DNA of 64,000 bases from Flavobacterium inviolabile. GTDB lineage: Bacteria > Bacteroidota > Bacteroidia > Flavobacteriales > Flavobacteriaceae. This document shows, in pieces, positions 1 to 8,207 of this stretch. The notes under the pieces were generated by a model that saw only the letters and a list, made by a program, of their open reading frames with translations, did not search any database and was not told the DNA's origin. Position numbers and translations under genes: made by a program. The stretch is from the NCBI RefSeq assembly GCF_013389455.1, contig NZ_CP058278.1, positions 124,001-188,000 on the forward strand. The letters run 5' to 3'. Within the stretch, counting starts at the first letter, position 1, and every line of letters begins with the position of its first letter.

Positions 1-615
1 AATTCACTTTAGTCAATATTATATCGGTTGGTGTTGTGAAAGTTGTTGGTTCATCTGTTCCCCGCATACCCATAGGTAAAGTTACTTTCCAATGTGCAGT
101 TAAAGGATTTGTAAAATCATTTATAGTCATTACTAACTGTCCTCTTACTCCAGTTGGGTAGGACGTATTTAAAACCCCTGCAACATCAAAAATAACTCCG
201 CTCATTATATTATTATTTATAGCTGAAGCAAGAATAACGGTTTGCCAAGGTGTGATTGAAGTGCCAATATTAATTTGTGAGGTATATAAAACAGTTTCAT
301 TAGGTTGCCCATAATTCTGAACCATTTTATAATGACCATTTATTTCATCTCGATACATTTTTGGCTTTTTGGAGAGATAAGGCACCTTTGTTTCTTTTAA
401 AAGCTTTACCACAAAAGTTTTATCACCGTCTATATAGGTCCATGTACCTATAAATGGGATAAAATAATTATTTACGTCTTTATAATAATATATTTAAAGT
501 TCTTACTATGTTGATTATCTATAGTATAATACTCCTTTAATTTCACTTCTATTCCCTGCTTAACAGCACAGAACTGAAAAGCCAATAGTGATAGTAATGG
601 AATTATCTTTTTCAT
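1..615 (-). pseudogene. Frameshifted fourth copy of a secreted paralog family (partial)
   Basis: The ATG at 615-613 overlaps the stop of the upstream gene (TAATG). It opens a signal-peptide-like start (MKKIIPLLSLLAFQF) that is closed by a stop at 474-472. From about 490 down to base 1 another frame is open and reads as the rest of the protein, with FIPFIGTWTY matching the KYVGTW core of the three neighbouring paralogs. The frame change falls in an AT-repeat tract (about 481-495), consistent with gain of two bases or loss of one. The coding potential continues past the window start, but the last readable residues (DIILTKVN) align with the usual end of the family, so little is missing. It is either a real pseudogene, a phase-variable gene or a sequencing error. 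Confidence 0.65.
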
Positions 616-1226
616 TACGGCTGTTTTACTAAAATATATTCTCCATAAGGAAGCCGCATTTCATCCGGAGCATTATCTAGCGGCATAAATGAAGTACCAT
701 TTTTAAAGATTTTCGCAATTATCTTTTCTGTGCCATTTTCATTTTTATATCGTAATACAATTGCATTATCCAAGTATTCTCTTTCCGAATCCCTGATATG
801 CAGCTTAATTCGTTTTTCATTTAATGAACATTCGCTACATTGGGGATATACTCCACGATGAATAATAAGATTTCCTTCAATATTATTCACATCATCTTGA
901 CCTAAAACTATATTTATCCTATCTAAAGTATTAACTATTTCTACTCCATTGATAATGTACTGATATTCGCCAACTAATAAATCTTCATAAAAATTTCCTT
1001 TTGCAAAATAATCATGTACTATTTTCTTAAACACTATTATTAAGGAAGCATTACCTTGTTGAAATCTCCAAGTTCCAACATATTTATCAAAATCATTGTA
1101 TACATCCTTATTATAGGTTCCACTTTTGTATTTCTGAGGATTATATTCTCCTGCTATAGGAATAATTGTCTGTGCTTTACAGGATAAAAAGAAAGAAACT
1201 AATAGTATTGTGAGTATAGTTTTCAT
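615..1226 (-). CDS. Small secreted protein, tandem paralog 3 (DUF6705-like)
   Basis: 203 residues with an N-terminal signal peptide ending near SCKAQ, which may also act as a lipobox (LSCKAQ). The body has the shared family core: NKDV near residue 40, KYVGTW near 50, a VGEYQYI segment, a CSEC cysteine pair, and a C-terminal YGEYILVKQP ending. It is about as close to the next gene upstream as tandem duplicates usually are. Start and stop overlap the neighbours as TAATG, so the array is probably one translationally coupled operon. The family resembles the flavobacterial DUF6705 group from memory, whose function is unknown. The gene is AT-rich relative to the window core. Confidence 0.8.
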   Translation of the reverse strand: MKTILTILLVSFFLSCKAQTIIPIAGEYNPQKYKSGTYNKDVYNDFDKYVGTWRFQQGNASLIIVFKKIVHDYFAKGNFYEDLLVGEYQYIINGVEIVNTLDRINIVLGQDDVNNIEGNLIIHRGVYPQCSECSLNEKRIKLHIRDSEREYLDNAIVLRYKNENGTEKIIAKIFKNGTSFMPLDNAPDEMRLPYGEYILVKQP

Positions 1227-1837
1227 TACGGCTGTTTTATCAAAACATATTCTCCATAAGGAATACGCATCTCATCCGGAGCATTATCCGGCGGCATATA
1301 CGAACTATCATTTTTATAGATTTTAGCAATTATCTTTTCTGTACCATTTTCATTTTTATAGCGTAAAATAATAGCACTTGAAAGATAGCTCCTCTGAGAA
1401 TCTCTTATTCGCAATTTAATTCTTCTCTCATTTTCCGCACATTCTACACACTTTGGGTATAGATTTTTTGACCAGATAAGATTACCCCAAATATTATGCT
1501 CTCCGGCTTTAGCAGGGGGAGAAGTCATCTGTTCCATTGTATTCACTTTTTCTATTCCATTTTCTATATAACTATATTCGCCTACTATTAAGTCTTGATA
1601 ATAGTTTTTATAAGAAGAATAGTGATTATAAACCATTTTTTTTAAACGAATTGTTAAAGATGTATTTCCTTGCTGAAACTTCCAGGTTCCCACATATTTA
1701 TCAAAATCATTGTCAACATCTTTATTATAAGTTCCGTTTGTAAACGCCAAATCACTATCTCCCGCAAGAGGTACTATAACCTGTGCTTTACAGGATAAAA
1801 AGAAAGAAACTAACACTGTTATGAATATGCTTTTCAT
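1226..1837 (-). CDS. Small secreted protein, tandem paralog 2 (DUF6705-like)
   Basis: 203 residues, the closest relative of the gene just downstream. Both share the signal peptide ending SCKAQ, the NKDVDNDFDKYVGTW-type core, the RIRDSQR segment and the DNAPDEMR/YGEYVLIKQP ending. The cysteine pair is CVEC here. A signal peptide predicts export; LSCKAQ could be a lipobox, so it may be anchored in the outer membrane. It overlaps both neighbours by one base (TAATG). The function is unknown. The context, behind a large composite lipoprotein, allows an immunity or accessory role, which is inference only. Confidence 0.8.
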   Translation of the reverse strand: MKSIFITVLVSFFLSCKAQVIVPLAGDSDLAFTNGTYNKDVDNDFDKYVGTWKFQQGNTSLTIRLKKMVYNHYSSYKNYYQDLIVGEYSYIENGIEKVNTMEQMTSPPAKAGEHNIWGNLIWSKNLYPKCVECAENERRIKLRIRDSQRSYLSSAIILRYKNENGTEKIIAKIYKNDSSYMPPDNAPDEMRIPYGEYVLIKQP

Positions 1838-2484
1838 TACGGCTGTTTTGTCAAAACATATTCACCGTAAGGCACACTAAAGCTATTTACATTTGCTGGA
1901 GGTCCGTCTATAGTATTCAAAGATTCAAGCCCATTACCGGTATAAACAAATTGAACTTTTAATTTTTCTTGTCCGTTTTGCATAAATCTTCTAATCACAA
2001 ACTTATTACTTATACCTCCCCAAATATTTCTACGGGAAGGTTCGTTAAAACGCATTAATAAGCGTAATTCATTCTCACTGCATTCAGGACAAAGAGGATA
2101 AATGGACTTATCATAGGGCACAACACTGACAAGATTGTAGTCAAATATATTACTGTGTGATTGGTTAATATACGACAGTGTATTTACCTTTTCAACTCCA
2201 TTATCAATGTACTGAAATTCTCCAATAAGAAAATCCACATAATAGTCTCTAACGTCATTCGTTACATGAAAACTATTTTTTTTCACAAACGTAATCTTAA
2301 ATGTTGTATTGCTGTTTGTGTAAACCCAGGTACCAACATATTGGTTGTGGAATCCACCAATATCCTTATAATATGCGCCAGCTACTCCTCCATAGTATTC
2401 AGCCTCATATATACCAATGATTGGTGTTTGTGCAAAAATGTTTAAACTGATTAGGACAAGTATTAAATAAATATATTTTTTCAT
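1837..2484 (-). CDS. Small secreted protein, tandem paralog 1 (DUF6705-like)
   Basis: 215 residues with a clear signal peptide (cleavage near FAQTPI) and no lipobox cysteine, unlike the two following paralogs. It shares the family pattern: YKDI then QYVGTWVY, a FLIGEFQYI segment, a CPEC cysteine pair, and YGEYVLTKQP at the end. It is the most divergent of the three intact copies and the first after the large lipoprotein, from which it is separated by 28 bp, so all five genes are probably co-transcribed. No catalytic motif is visible. Confidence 0.8.
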   Translation of the reverse strand: MKKYIYLILVLISLNIFAQTPIIGIYEAEYYGGVAGAYYKDIGGFHNQYVGTWVYTNSNTTFKITFVKKNSFHVTNDVRDYYVDFLIGEFQYIDNGVEKVNTLSYINQSHSNIFDYNLVSVVPYDKSIYPLCPECSENELRLLMRFNEPSRRNIWGGISNKFVIRRFMQNGQEKLKVQFVYTGNGLESLNTIDGPPANVNSFSVPYGEYVLTKQP

Positions 2485-2512
2485 TTTTATGAATATTAAA
2501 TAAGAATTATTC

Positions 2513-4003
2513 TTAACATGGTTTCAAATTAGGCTTGCCTTTAATATTTTCCAATTCACCCCACTTAGTAACATTATCAGTTGCTTCGTATAACCCCATT
2601 CCTAAGTCAAAATCTTCAATAATTTTTAATAACGCCAGTTTGAATTTATCCATGTTTCCTCCAGGCTTTATTTTACGATACTCCTTTTCAATCTGATTTT
2701 CTATGAATGCCCTTTTCAGGTTAAAATTAGTGTAAAACTTCAAAGGATCTTTAATTTTTATAGCGAAAACACCATCATAAGTAGTCAGTGTTAATACATA
2801 TTGGGTCCAGTCTTTGGGTTGGCCTCCATTATTATGTTTAAGCGCTACTCTCATTAAATATTCAAGATCATCAAAACTAAACATAGGATAATATCCAAAA
2901 GACGGAGGAGGATGGGTATGTGCTGCTCCTATATAATTCCCTCCGATATAAGCTGCCATGTTTAATATATTAGGATTCTGACTGGATGCCTCTATAACTG
3001 TTGGTGCCATAATGGAAGTAGAAGTACTGTCAAAATTTCTAAAGGCAAATCCCCACTCGCCCGGTTGATTTTTTCTTGCTTCAAGTGTCGCAAAAGATAG
3101 CTTAACAGACGGATTATCGGTCAATCTTTTTAAATGATAACAAGGTGTGGGAGGTGCTGAAGGTTCTGTAGGATCATCTTCCAACACCGGAACGGTTGTA
3201 AAATCAGGACAACGCGGACAAGGATTCGGCGGTGTCAGTCCATCATCATTTCCGGGTTCGCCATCACCGCCGCCACCTCCGGTACCGCCCATACCATCAC
3301 CACCGGAGTATTGTCCGGCGCCGGCGCCAAAACTGCCGCCTCCGGCCACCATATCGCAGGTCGTGGTGGTTACCTCAAACAAGTGATTCGGGTTGTTACA
3401 ATACTGAGTCGCCACATGCGGTGTGGTCGATCCGCTTCCCGACCAGGACTGGTCACACATCATCACCGTTGCCGTAACACAGACTATTTTTTTCCCTGCC
3501 AGCTCAGCATTGTATTCAATCGGTGTGATGCGGATTGCTCCGCTAAAATAAAAGGATTCGTGTGTGACACTCGGAACGATGGGGACTTCCGGAGTGTATT
3601 TTACGATAAAAGCCCTGGTAGAGCCGGGATTATCCGTATGGATCACCAGGTTTTCAAAACAGGTGCTGTCCGGTGTTTCCCGGACGATCTGAAAGGTATA
3701 GGAGGTTTTCCCTTCTTTTTCGATCACAACCGCTTTATCCGGTAAAATCGTAAAGCCGTATTGGGCTTCCATGATTGTTCTGGAGAAGCTGCCTTTGCCG
3801 TGCTTGCCTTTGTTTAAGCCGGAAAGTGCCTGTACAAAAGGCTGTTCCTTTGAGAGCGCGTCAAAAGTGCTGTTGCGGATGGCAAGCCGTTCCCGGTAAG
3901 CATTCTTCTGAATAACGTCTTCTTCCAATTCGCATCCGGTGAGCAATCCCCCAAGTATAAACAATACGGCATAACAAATGGTTTTAATTTGTTTTTGATT
4001 CAT
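2513..4003 (-). CDS. Composite lipoprotein with glycine-rich linker and JAMM-like C-terminal domain
   Basis: 496 residues. A lipoprotein signal (GGLLTGC) predicts attachment to the outer membrane. The N-terminal part (to about residue 210) has no family I recognise. A glycine-rich linker (about 215-255) and a proline/cysteine-rich stretch (CPRCPD) lead to a C-terminal domain with the arrangement HTHP followed about ten residues later by SFDD, which fits the H-x-H-x(n)-S-x-x-D metal site of JAMM/JAB metallopeptidases; no motif glutamate was assigned. Base composition shifts within the gene: the C-terminal coding third (2513 to about 3130) is visibly more AT-rich than the rest. That mosaic layout is typical of surface toxins with exchangeable tips, followed here by small exported proteins. 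The toxin idea is inference. Confidence 0.65.
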   Translation of the reverse strand: MNQKQIKTICYAVLFILGGLLTGCELEEDVIQKNAYRERLAIRNSTFDALSKEQPFVQALSGLNKGKHGKGSFSRTIMEAQYGFTILPDKAVVIEKEGKTSYTFQIVRETPDSTCFENLVIHTDNPGSTRAFIVKYTPEVPIVPSVTHESFYFSGAIRITPIEYNAELAGKKIVCVTATVMMCDQSWSGSGSTTPHVATQYCNNPNHLFEVTTTTCDMVAGGGSFGAGAGQYSGGDGMGGTGGGGGDGEPGNDDGLTPPNPCPRCPDFTTVPVLEDDPTEPSAPPTPCYHLKRLTDNPSVKLSFATLEARKNQPGEWGFAFRNFDSTSTSIMAPTVIEASSQNPNILNMAAYIGGNYIGAAHTHPPPSFGYYPMFSFDDLEYLMRVALKHNNGGQPKDWTQYVLTLTTYDGVFAIKIKDPLKFYTNFNLKRAFIENQIEKEYRKIKPGGNMDKFKLALLKIIEDFDLGMGLYEATDNVTKWGELENIKGKPNLKPC

Positions 4004-4292
4004 AATCTCGCTTTTAGATTTACAAATATTACCTGTTTACCGGTTAGAACTTTTGTGGGTTTACACAAAAAACAGCCGGTGCAGCAAAAGGCTATTCCTG
4101 TTGCTGTTTGTTTCGGTTATATGGGGAACGATAACCGTATGTTATTTTAATGGGGAGTGTATGTTGTTGTATTACAATAGGATAAACATAAAACTTTATT
4201 TTGAGATATACAAATAAAATTTAGAATAATGTTTGAAAAAGTAGTATTTAATTCTAATTAAAAACGGTTTTATTCCGCTATGACCCTAAAAA
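4004..4292. other. Intergenic region upstream of the composite lipoprotein
   Basis: About 290 bp without a supported gene. It must carry the promoter of the minus-strand lipoprotein operon, but I see no clean TTG-N19-TAnnTTTG match. No RNA structure stands out before the terminator palindrome at its right end. Confidence 0.4.
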
Positions 4293-4316
4293 AAAGCGGA
4301 GTAATTACTCCGCTTT
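4293..4316 (-). terminator. Rho-independent terminator after the 95-residue membrane protein
   Basis: A perfect 24-bp palindrome (AAAGCGGAGTAA and its complement). On the minus strand it is followed by a run of T, as expected for termination of the gene whose stop is at 4345. Confidence 0.8.
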
Positions 4317-4344
4317 GCTATTTTAAGATCAAGGTCTGTTAAAA

Positions 4345-4632
4345 CTACCGGTAACTTCTTTTCACATACCATTGTATTCCGATAATAACCAGTAAAACAG
4401 GGTACAGCATGTATCCGGAAACAGCTAAACCGACAAGTGGTAGTCCGCAACGTCCTGTAAAGCCTATTGAACCTATCAGCGCGGCAAGCACCGGAATCAC
4501 CAACTGACTTCCCAGACTGATCATACTAACCGTAAACAGATCCATTGTAATGCTTTCTTTTATCGCTTTGTTTCCGTAAACAAGCTGAAAAACGATTGGT
4601 ATGAATAAAAGTAATAATGCTATAATCATCAT
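4345..4632 (-). CDS. Small membrane protein
   Basis: 95 residues dominated by hydrophobic segments, about three predicted membrane spans (roughly residues 2-20, 33-55 and 65-88), with a short basic C-terminus (YVKRSYR). I do not recognise a family. It lies downstream of a lipoprotein gene on the same strand, but a degenerate repeat separates the two and it has its own strong terminator. The start ATG ATG is the first of two adjacent codons, and either could be used. Confidence 0.6.
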   Translation of the reverse strand: MMIIALLLLFIPIVFQLVYGNKAIKESITMDLFTVSMISLGSQLVIPVLAALIGSIGFTGRCGLPLVGLAVSGYMLYPVLLVIIGIQWYVKRSYR

Positions 4633-4663
4633 CCGTATGTCAATTACTATTTGTTAATTTCAC

Positions 4664-4731
4664 AATTGCCCATTGCCCTTTGCCCTTTGCTCCTTGCTTT
4701 TCCCCCTTGCCTCTTACCCTTCCTACAATTC
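4664..4731. repeat. Degenerate heptamer repeat (TTGCCCT-like)
   Basis: About nine tandem, imperfect copies of a 7-bp unit close to TTGCCCT (TTGCCCA, TTGCCCT, TTGCTCC, TTGCCTC, TTACCCT). It lies between two genes and overlaps the stop region of the lipoprotein gene. On the minus strand it reads as a purine-rich GGGCAAA run. It looks like a simple-sequence intergenic repeat; I see no function. Confidence 0.7.
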
Positions 4732-5223
4732 ATTCTTCACCTCATCATCACATTCCTCCCCCCAGCATTCCTTACAAGGCTGGTCTATTTTAGGATAGTG
4801 CATTTGTTTTTCGGTAGTGACAAATATATTGTTTGAGGTCATTCCCGAAGGATAAGTCGTTATCCAGCGGCCCAAATGTTTTTCTTTTTCGGCAGGAATG
4901 AATTTAAAATCCTGAGCTGTCCGGGTACCTTTCCATTTTGTTTTTACAACAATCGTATCGTTTTTGGTCTGGTAGGCATTTAGAATTTCAAATTCCTGGT
5001 CTTCCTGCTGTCCGTGAAGGAAAATCTCCGATTTTTTCCCGGTATGCGTAATCGTCAGCAACAGGTTTCCGGCATCGCAGGTATTGTAAACCACCAAGCC
5101 TTCACTGGTTTTGGTTAGCCGTACCCACTCTGTTGGTAGTGTTTTTACATCGTATAATGTTTTTCTTTCGGACTCACAACCCATTAAGGCTGAAAGCACT
5201 ATGCCTGCGTAAAAATATTTCAT
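4723..5223 (-). CDS. Hypothetical lipoprotein
   Basis: 166 residues with a short lipoprotein signal peptide (LSALMGC, cysteine near residue 16), so probably inserted in the envelope. The rest is mostly beta-type sequence with two cysteines near the C-terminus (CKECWGEEC) that could form a disulfide or bind a metal. The acidic tail (DDEVKNEL) runs into the heptamer repeat. I do not recognise a family and no catalytic motif is visible. Confidence 0.65.
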   Translation of the reverse strand: MKYFYAGIVLSALMGCESERKTLYDVKTLPTEWVRLTKTSEGLVVYNTCDAGNLLLTITHTGKKSEIFLHGQQEDQEFEILNAYQTKNDTIVVKTKWKGTRTAQDFKFIPAEKEKHLGRWITTYPSGMTSNNIFVTTEKQMHYPKIDQPCKECWGEECDDEVKNEL

Positions 5224-5282
5224 GCTGTTTTTTGCTTGGTTGTCTTTAATTAGTTTGCAAATGTATTTTGTTTTTTTGCAAA

Positions 5283-5308
5283 AAAGAAGCTGTTTGCACA
5301 GCTTCTTT
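5283..5308 (-). terminator. Terminator between receptor gene and lipoprotein gene
   Basis: Stem AAAGAAGCTGT / ACAGCTTCTTT with a TTGC loop, A/T-rich on both sides, so it can act in both directions. It lies just past the stop of the minus-strand receptor gene (5323). The loop and inner stem (CTGTTTGCACA) recur in the terminator at 22341. Confidence 0.75.
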
Positions 5309-5322
5309 TTTAGTATGGTTTT

Positions 5323-8109
5323 TTAAAATTGTCTTTTACCGCCTTTTTTCTCTTTCCCGGCAAATTTTTCAATTTTATAGGTCAAGGAAAACATAGCATA
5401 TCGTTTCAGTACTACATTTTCCTCATCGCGAATATTGGTTGCGGTAATGCTCCTCATCGTACTCTGGTTCTGATTCAGCAAATCGTAGACCTTTACTTTA
5501 AAATTCATCCTGTCATTAAAGAAATTGTATCCGATGCTGGTATTCCAGAGGTAAAAGTCTTTTTTAAACCCGTCTGATATAGCCGAATTATAGGTGTATC
5601 CAAAATCGTTACCAATAACCAGTCCTTTTGGCCAGTAACTGGTGGTTTGCAGGTTGATCTGGTGCTGGTAGGTCGATGCGGAATTGATACTATAGTTGGT
5701 ATATTGCGTATCGTTATACGTATAGCTATAGGATGGATTAACGCTTAACAATTCGCCGTAATCCCATGTAAAGTTAGCTCTTGCCCGGAACCTGTAATTA
5801 AATGCATCATACATTTCGGCATTGGTATAGCCTTTATATTTATTAAAATTCATTCCGGTACCGGCACTCACTCTAAACGAGTGTACTTCCCTTTTAAACG
5901 ATTTGTTCCAGTTGAGTCCTGTCCAGGTATTAAAAACACCCGATACATTTTCATAGCTGGTGGTTCTTTTGGCACTTTCGTCATAAACCGTTGACGAGAT
6001 TATCTGGCTGTCATAATATTGTCCTCCGGTATAAAAGCTATAACCCGAACGCGAAGCATAGTCATAATTGCTATAACTCAAATATACATAGTGGCTTTTA
6101 TTGGGGTTCAGATCCGGATTTCCGGTAAAACTCACCAAAGCACTGGAAAGGTCTTCAACCGGCAGCAATTGTGTAGCCGACGGGAAAGAAACCTGATAGG
6201 AATAACTCGTCCAGATGGATTTAGCCTTGGACAGCTTATAACTCATGTGAAATTCTGCTGAAGGCAGCATATAATCCCGGATCAGTTTGGTGTCCTTATA
6301 CAGGTAAAACGATTCGTTATTCAATCGGGTTATCGAAGTCCCGAAATAGGCTCCTAAATATATATTTTTCTTTTCAATATTAATTCCCGCTTTCGGATTC
6401 ACCGTAATGGTTTTAGTGCGTAAAAAATTAGACAGGCTGTCGTTCTGAATGTCATACAGCTGCGTATCGCCGTCAAAATTAAATGCGGTATTATTTTCCA
6501 GCGTTTTGTTCCAGTTGTAGTCGACAGCGAGTTTTAAACGTATTGAATCCACTATGGGCTCCAAATATTCCAGTCCCACATCTATTTTGTCATTAAAGTT
6601 ACGGTTGTAGCGAATCTGGTCCCTGTTGTCTGTTTTGAGCAGGTCACCGTTCGGATCATAAAACCGGGTTTTCGACTGATTCAAAGCACTTCCGGTATTC
6701 TTGGCATTCGAGTTATCCAGACTGAAATTCAACGCTCTTCCTTTCTTATTCAGCTTTTTATAGAAGTTTAATGAATTACTGAAACTGTTGCTGTCATTTT
6801 CATTATACAGGTTACTGTTGCTATCGTTTAACAGCTTATTATTTTCTCCGGTGGTAAATTCTGCCGACTGGCTTTTATTGACTGCATTGCTTTTGGAAAA
6901 ACGGGGCGCTATATATACCGTCGTGGTGGAATCGATAGTATATTCAATATTGATACCTCCGTTATGAGCATACCTGTCATCACGGGTTGTTCCGTTGGAT
7001 TCCGTAATGATCGTTCTGTCCGGAAGGAAATTCTGGCTGCGGGACCGGTTGGTATTTTTAGAGGTCGCATCCCTGTAGAAATAGTTTCCGCTCACATCAA
7101 AACCTTTAAAAAATTCATCGGCATAGTTTATCCCGATCATATCCGATTGTGTAATTCCTTTACCGCCACCGAAGCTCATTCCGTTAACCCCGAAACTGCC
7201 GTCGCTGCCGGAACTCATCGAAGTATTCCGGCCGCCGCCCATATTATCGAAGATTTCATTCATCGAGAATCCGGTGGAATTGATATTATTGGACGAACCC
7301 AAAAAGCTGATCTTTCGTTTTCCTTTAAAGTAGTTTACCAAAGCACTGCTTTCATAGCGGCTGTCGGTACCATAACCACCCATAAATTTACCGAAGAATC
7401 CTTTGTTTTTATCCTCATCTATGGTCAGGTTGATCGTCGTGTTATTCGAACTGGCTTTCTGGCCGGAGATCTCTTCTTTTTTAGATTTGGTATCCGTTAC
7501 CTGTATTTTATTGATAATCTCGGCAGGAAGGCTCTGCAAAGCTATTTTCCCGTCTTTATCGAAAAACGGTTTCCCGTTAACCAATATCTGGTTTACTTCT
7601 TTACCGTTTACGGTAATTTTCCCGTCGGTGTCTACTTCTACTCCCGGCAATTGTTTCAACATTGTTTCCACATTGGCATCCGGACGCACTTTAAAGGAGG
7701 CTGCATTAAATTCCAGCGTATCGCTTTTAATACGGATGGGCGGCGCTTCCGCTTTTACAATAACCTCATCCAGCGCTTTGGCTGTAGCCAGCATAGCAAT
7801 CGTACCCAAATCTTTTGAAGCCGTAATTTCTTTCATTTCCTGTTTAAAATCCTGATAACCTATCATGGAGGCTTTCAGAAAAACGGGTTGGCTGACTTTC
7901 TTTACATTCAGATCAAAAACACCGTTTTTGTTGGTAATCGTGTAGTCAATCAAGGAGGAATCTTTTACGGCAGATAAATAAACCGTTACCGATTCAATCG
8001 GCAGATTTGTGTTTTTGTCGATAATTTTGCCTTTTACATTGATCGTGCTTTGCGCAAATGAAAGGCAACTTAATAACAAAAACGCAAAAAGTAAGGTAGT
8101 TTTTTGCAT
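5323..8109 (-). CDS. TonB-dependent-receptor-like outer membrane protein
   Basis: 928 residues. A signal peptide (to about residue 20, LSFAQ) is followed by a carboxypeptidase-regulatory-like beta-sandwich (about 23-105, starting INVKGKIIDK), a plug-like domain (about 130-215, with ETMLKQLPGVEVDTDGKI and ILVNGKPFF), and a long beta-barrel rich in Asn, Ser and aromatic residues. This fits the Bacteroidota outer-membrane beta-barrel receptors with a regulatory N-domain. There is no neighbouring SusD, so a glycan role is not indicated and the substrate is unknown. It stands alone between terminators. Confidence 0.85.
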   Translation of the reverse strand: MQKTTLLFAFLLLSCLSFAQSTINVKGKIIDKNTNLPIESVTVYLSAVKDSSLIDYTITNKNGVFDLNVKKVSQPVFLKASMIGYQDFKQEMKEITASKDLGTIAMLATAKALDEVIVKAEAPPIRIKSDTLEFNAASFKVRPDANVETMLKQLPGVEVDTDGKITVNGKEVNQILVNGKPFFDKDGKIALQSLPAEIINKIQVTDTKSKKEEISGQKASSNNTTINLTIDEDKNKGFFGKFMGGYGTDSRYESSALVNYFKGKRKISFLGSSNNINSTGFSMNEIFDNMGGGRNTSMSSGSDGSFGVNGMSFGGGKGITQSDMIGINYADEFFKGFDVSGNYFYRDATSKNTNRSRSQNFLPDRTIITESNGTTRDDRYAHNGGINIEYTIDSTTTVYIAPRFSKSNAVNKSQSAEFTTGENNKLLNDSNSNLYNENDSNSFSNSLNFYKKLNKKGRALNFSLDNSNAKNTGSALNQSKTRFYDPNGDLLKTDNRDQIRYNRNFNDKIDVGLEYLEPIVDSIRLKLAVDYNWNKTLENNTAFNFDGDTQLYDIQNDSLSNFLRTKTITVNPKAGINIEKKNIYLGAYFGTSITRLNNESFYLYKDTKLIRDYMLPSAEFHMSYKLSKAKSIWTSYSYQVSFPSATQLLPVEDLSSALVSFTGNPDLNPNKSHYVYLSYSNYDYASRSGYSFYTGGQYYDSQIISSTVYDESAKRTTSYENVSGVFNTWTGLNWNKSFKREVHSFRVSAGTGMNFNKYKGYTNAEMYDAFNYRFRARANFTWDYGELLSVNPSYSYTYNDTQYTNYSINSASTYQHQINLQTTSYWPKGLVIGNDFGYTYNSAISDGFKKDFYLWNTSIGYNFFNDRMNFKVKVYDLLNQNQSTMRSITATNIRDEENVVLKRYAMFSLTYKIEKFAGKEKKGGKRQF

Positions 8110-8123
8110 TACATTAAAAAAAA

Positions 8124-8155
8124 TTGCGGTTAATATGTAAACATAATAACCGCAA
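8124..8155 (-). terminator. Terminator after der
   Basis: Inverted repeat TTGCGGTTA / TAACCGCAA with a 14-base loop. On the minus strand it is followed by a run of eight T. It lies between the der stop (8208) and the receptor start (8109), so it should insulate the receptor gene from der. Confidence 0.75.
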
Positions 8156-8207
8156 AAGAAATGATTTCGTCTTTAATTTATTCGTTCATTAGAAAAAGTT
8201 TAACAAA

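Noticed and set aside
3232-3745. Plus-strand frames over the Gly-rich linker of the composite lipoprotein
   Set aside because: They arise from GC-rich linker codons read on the opposite strand (His/Arg/Pro-rich), so they are shadows.
6964-7818. 284-codon plus-strand frame inside the TonB-receptor gene
   Set aside because: It is the antisense shadow of a strongly supported receptor gene and has no motif or signal.
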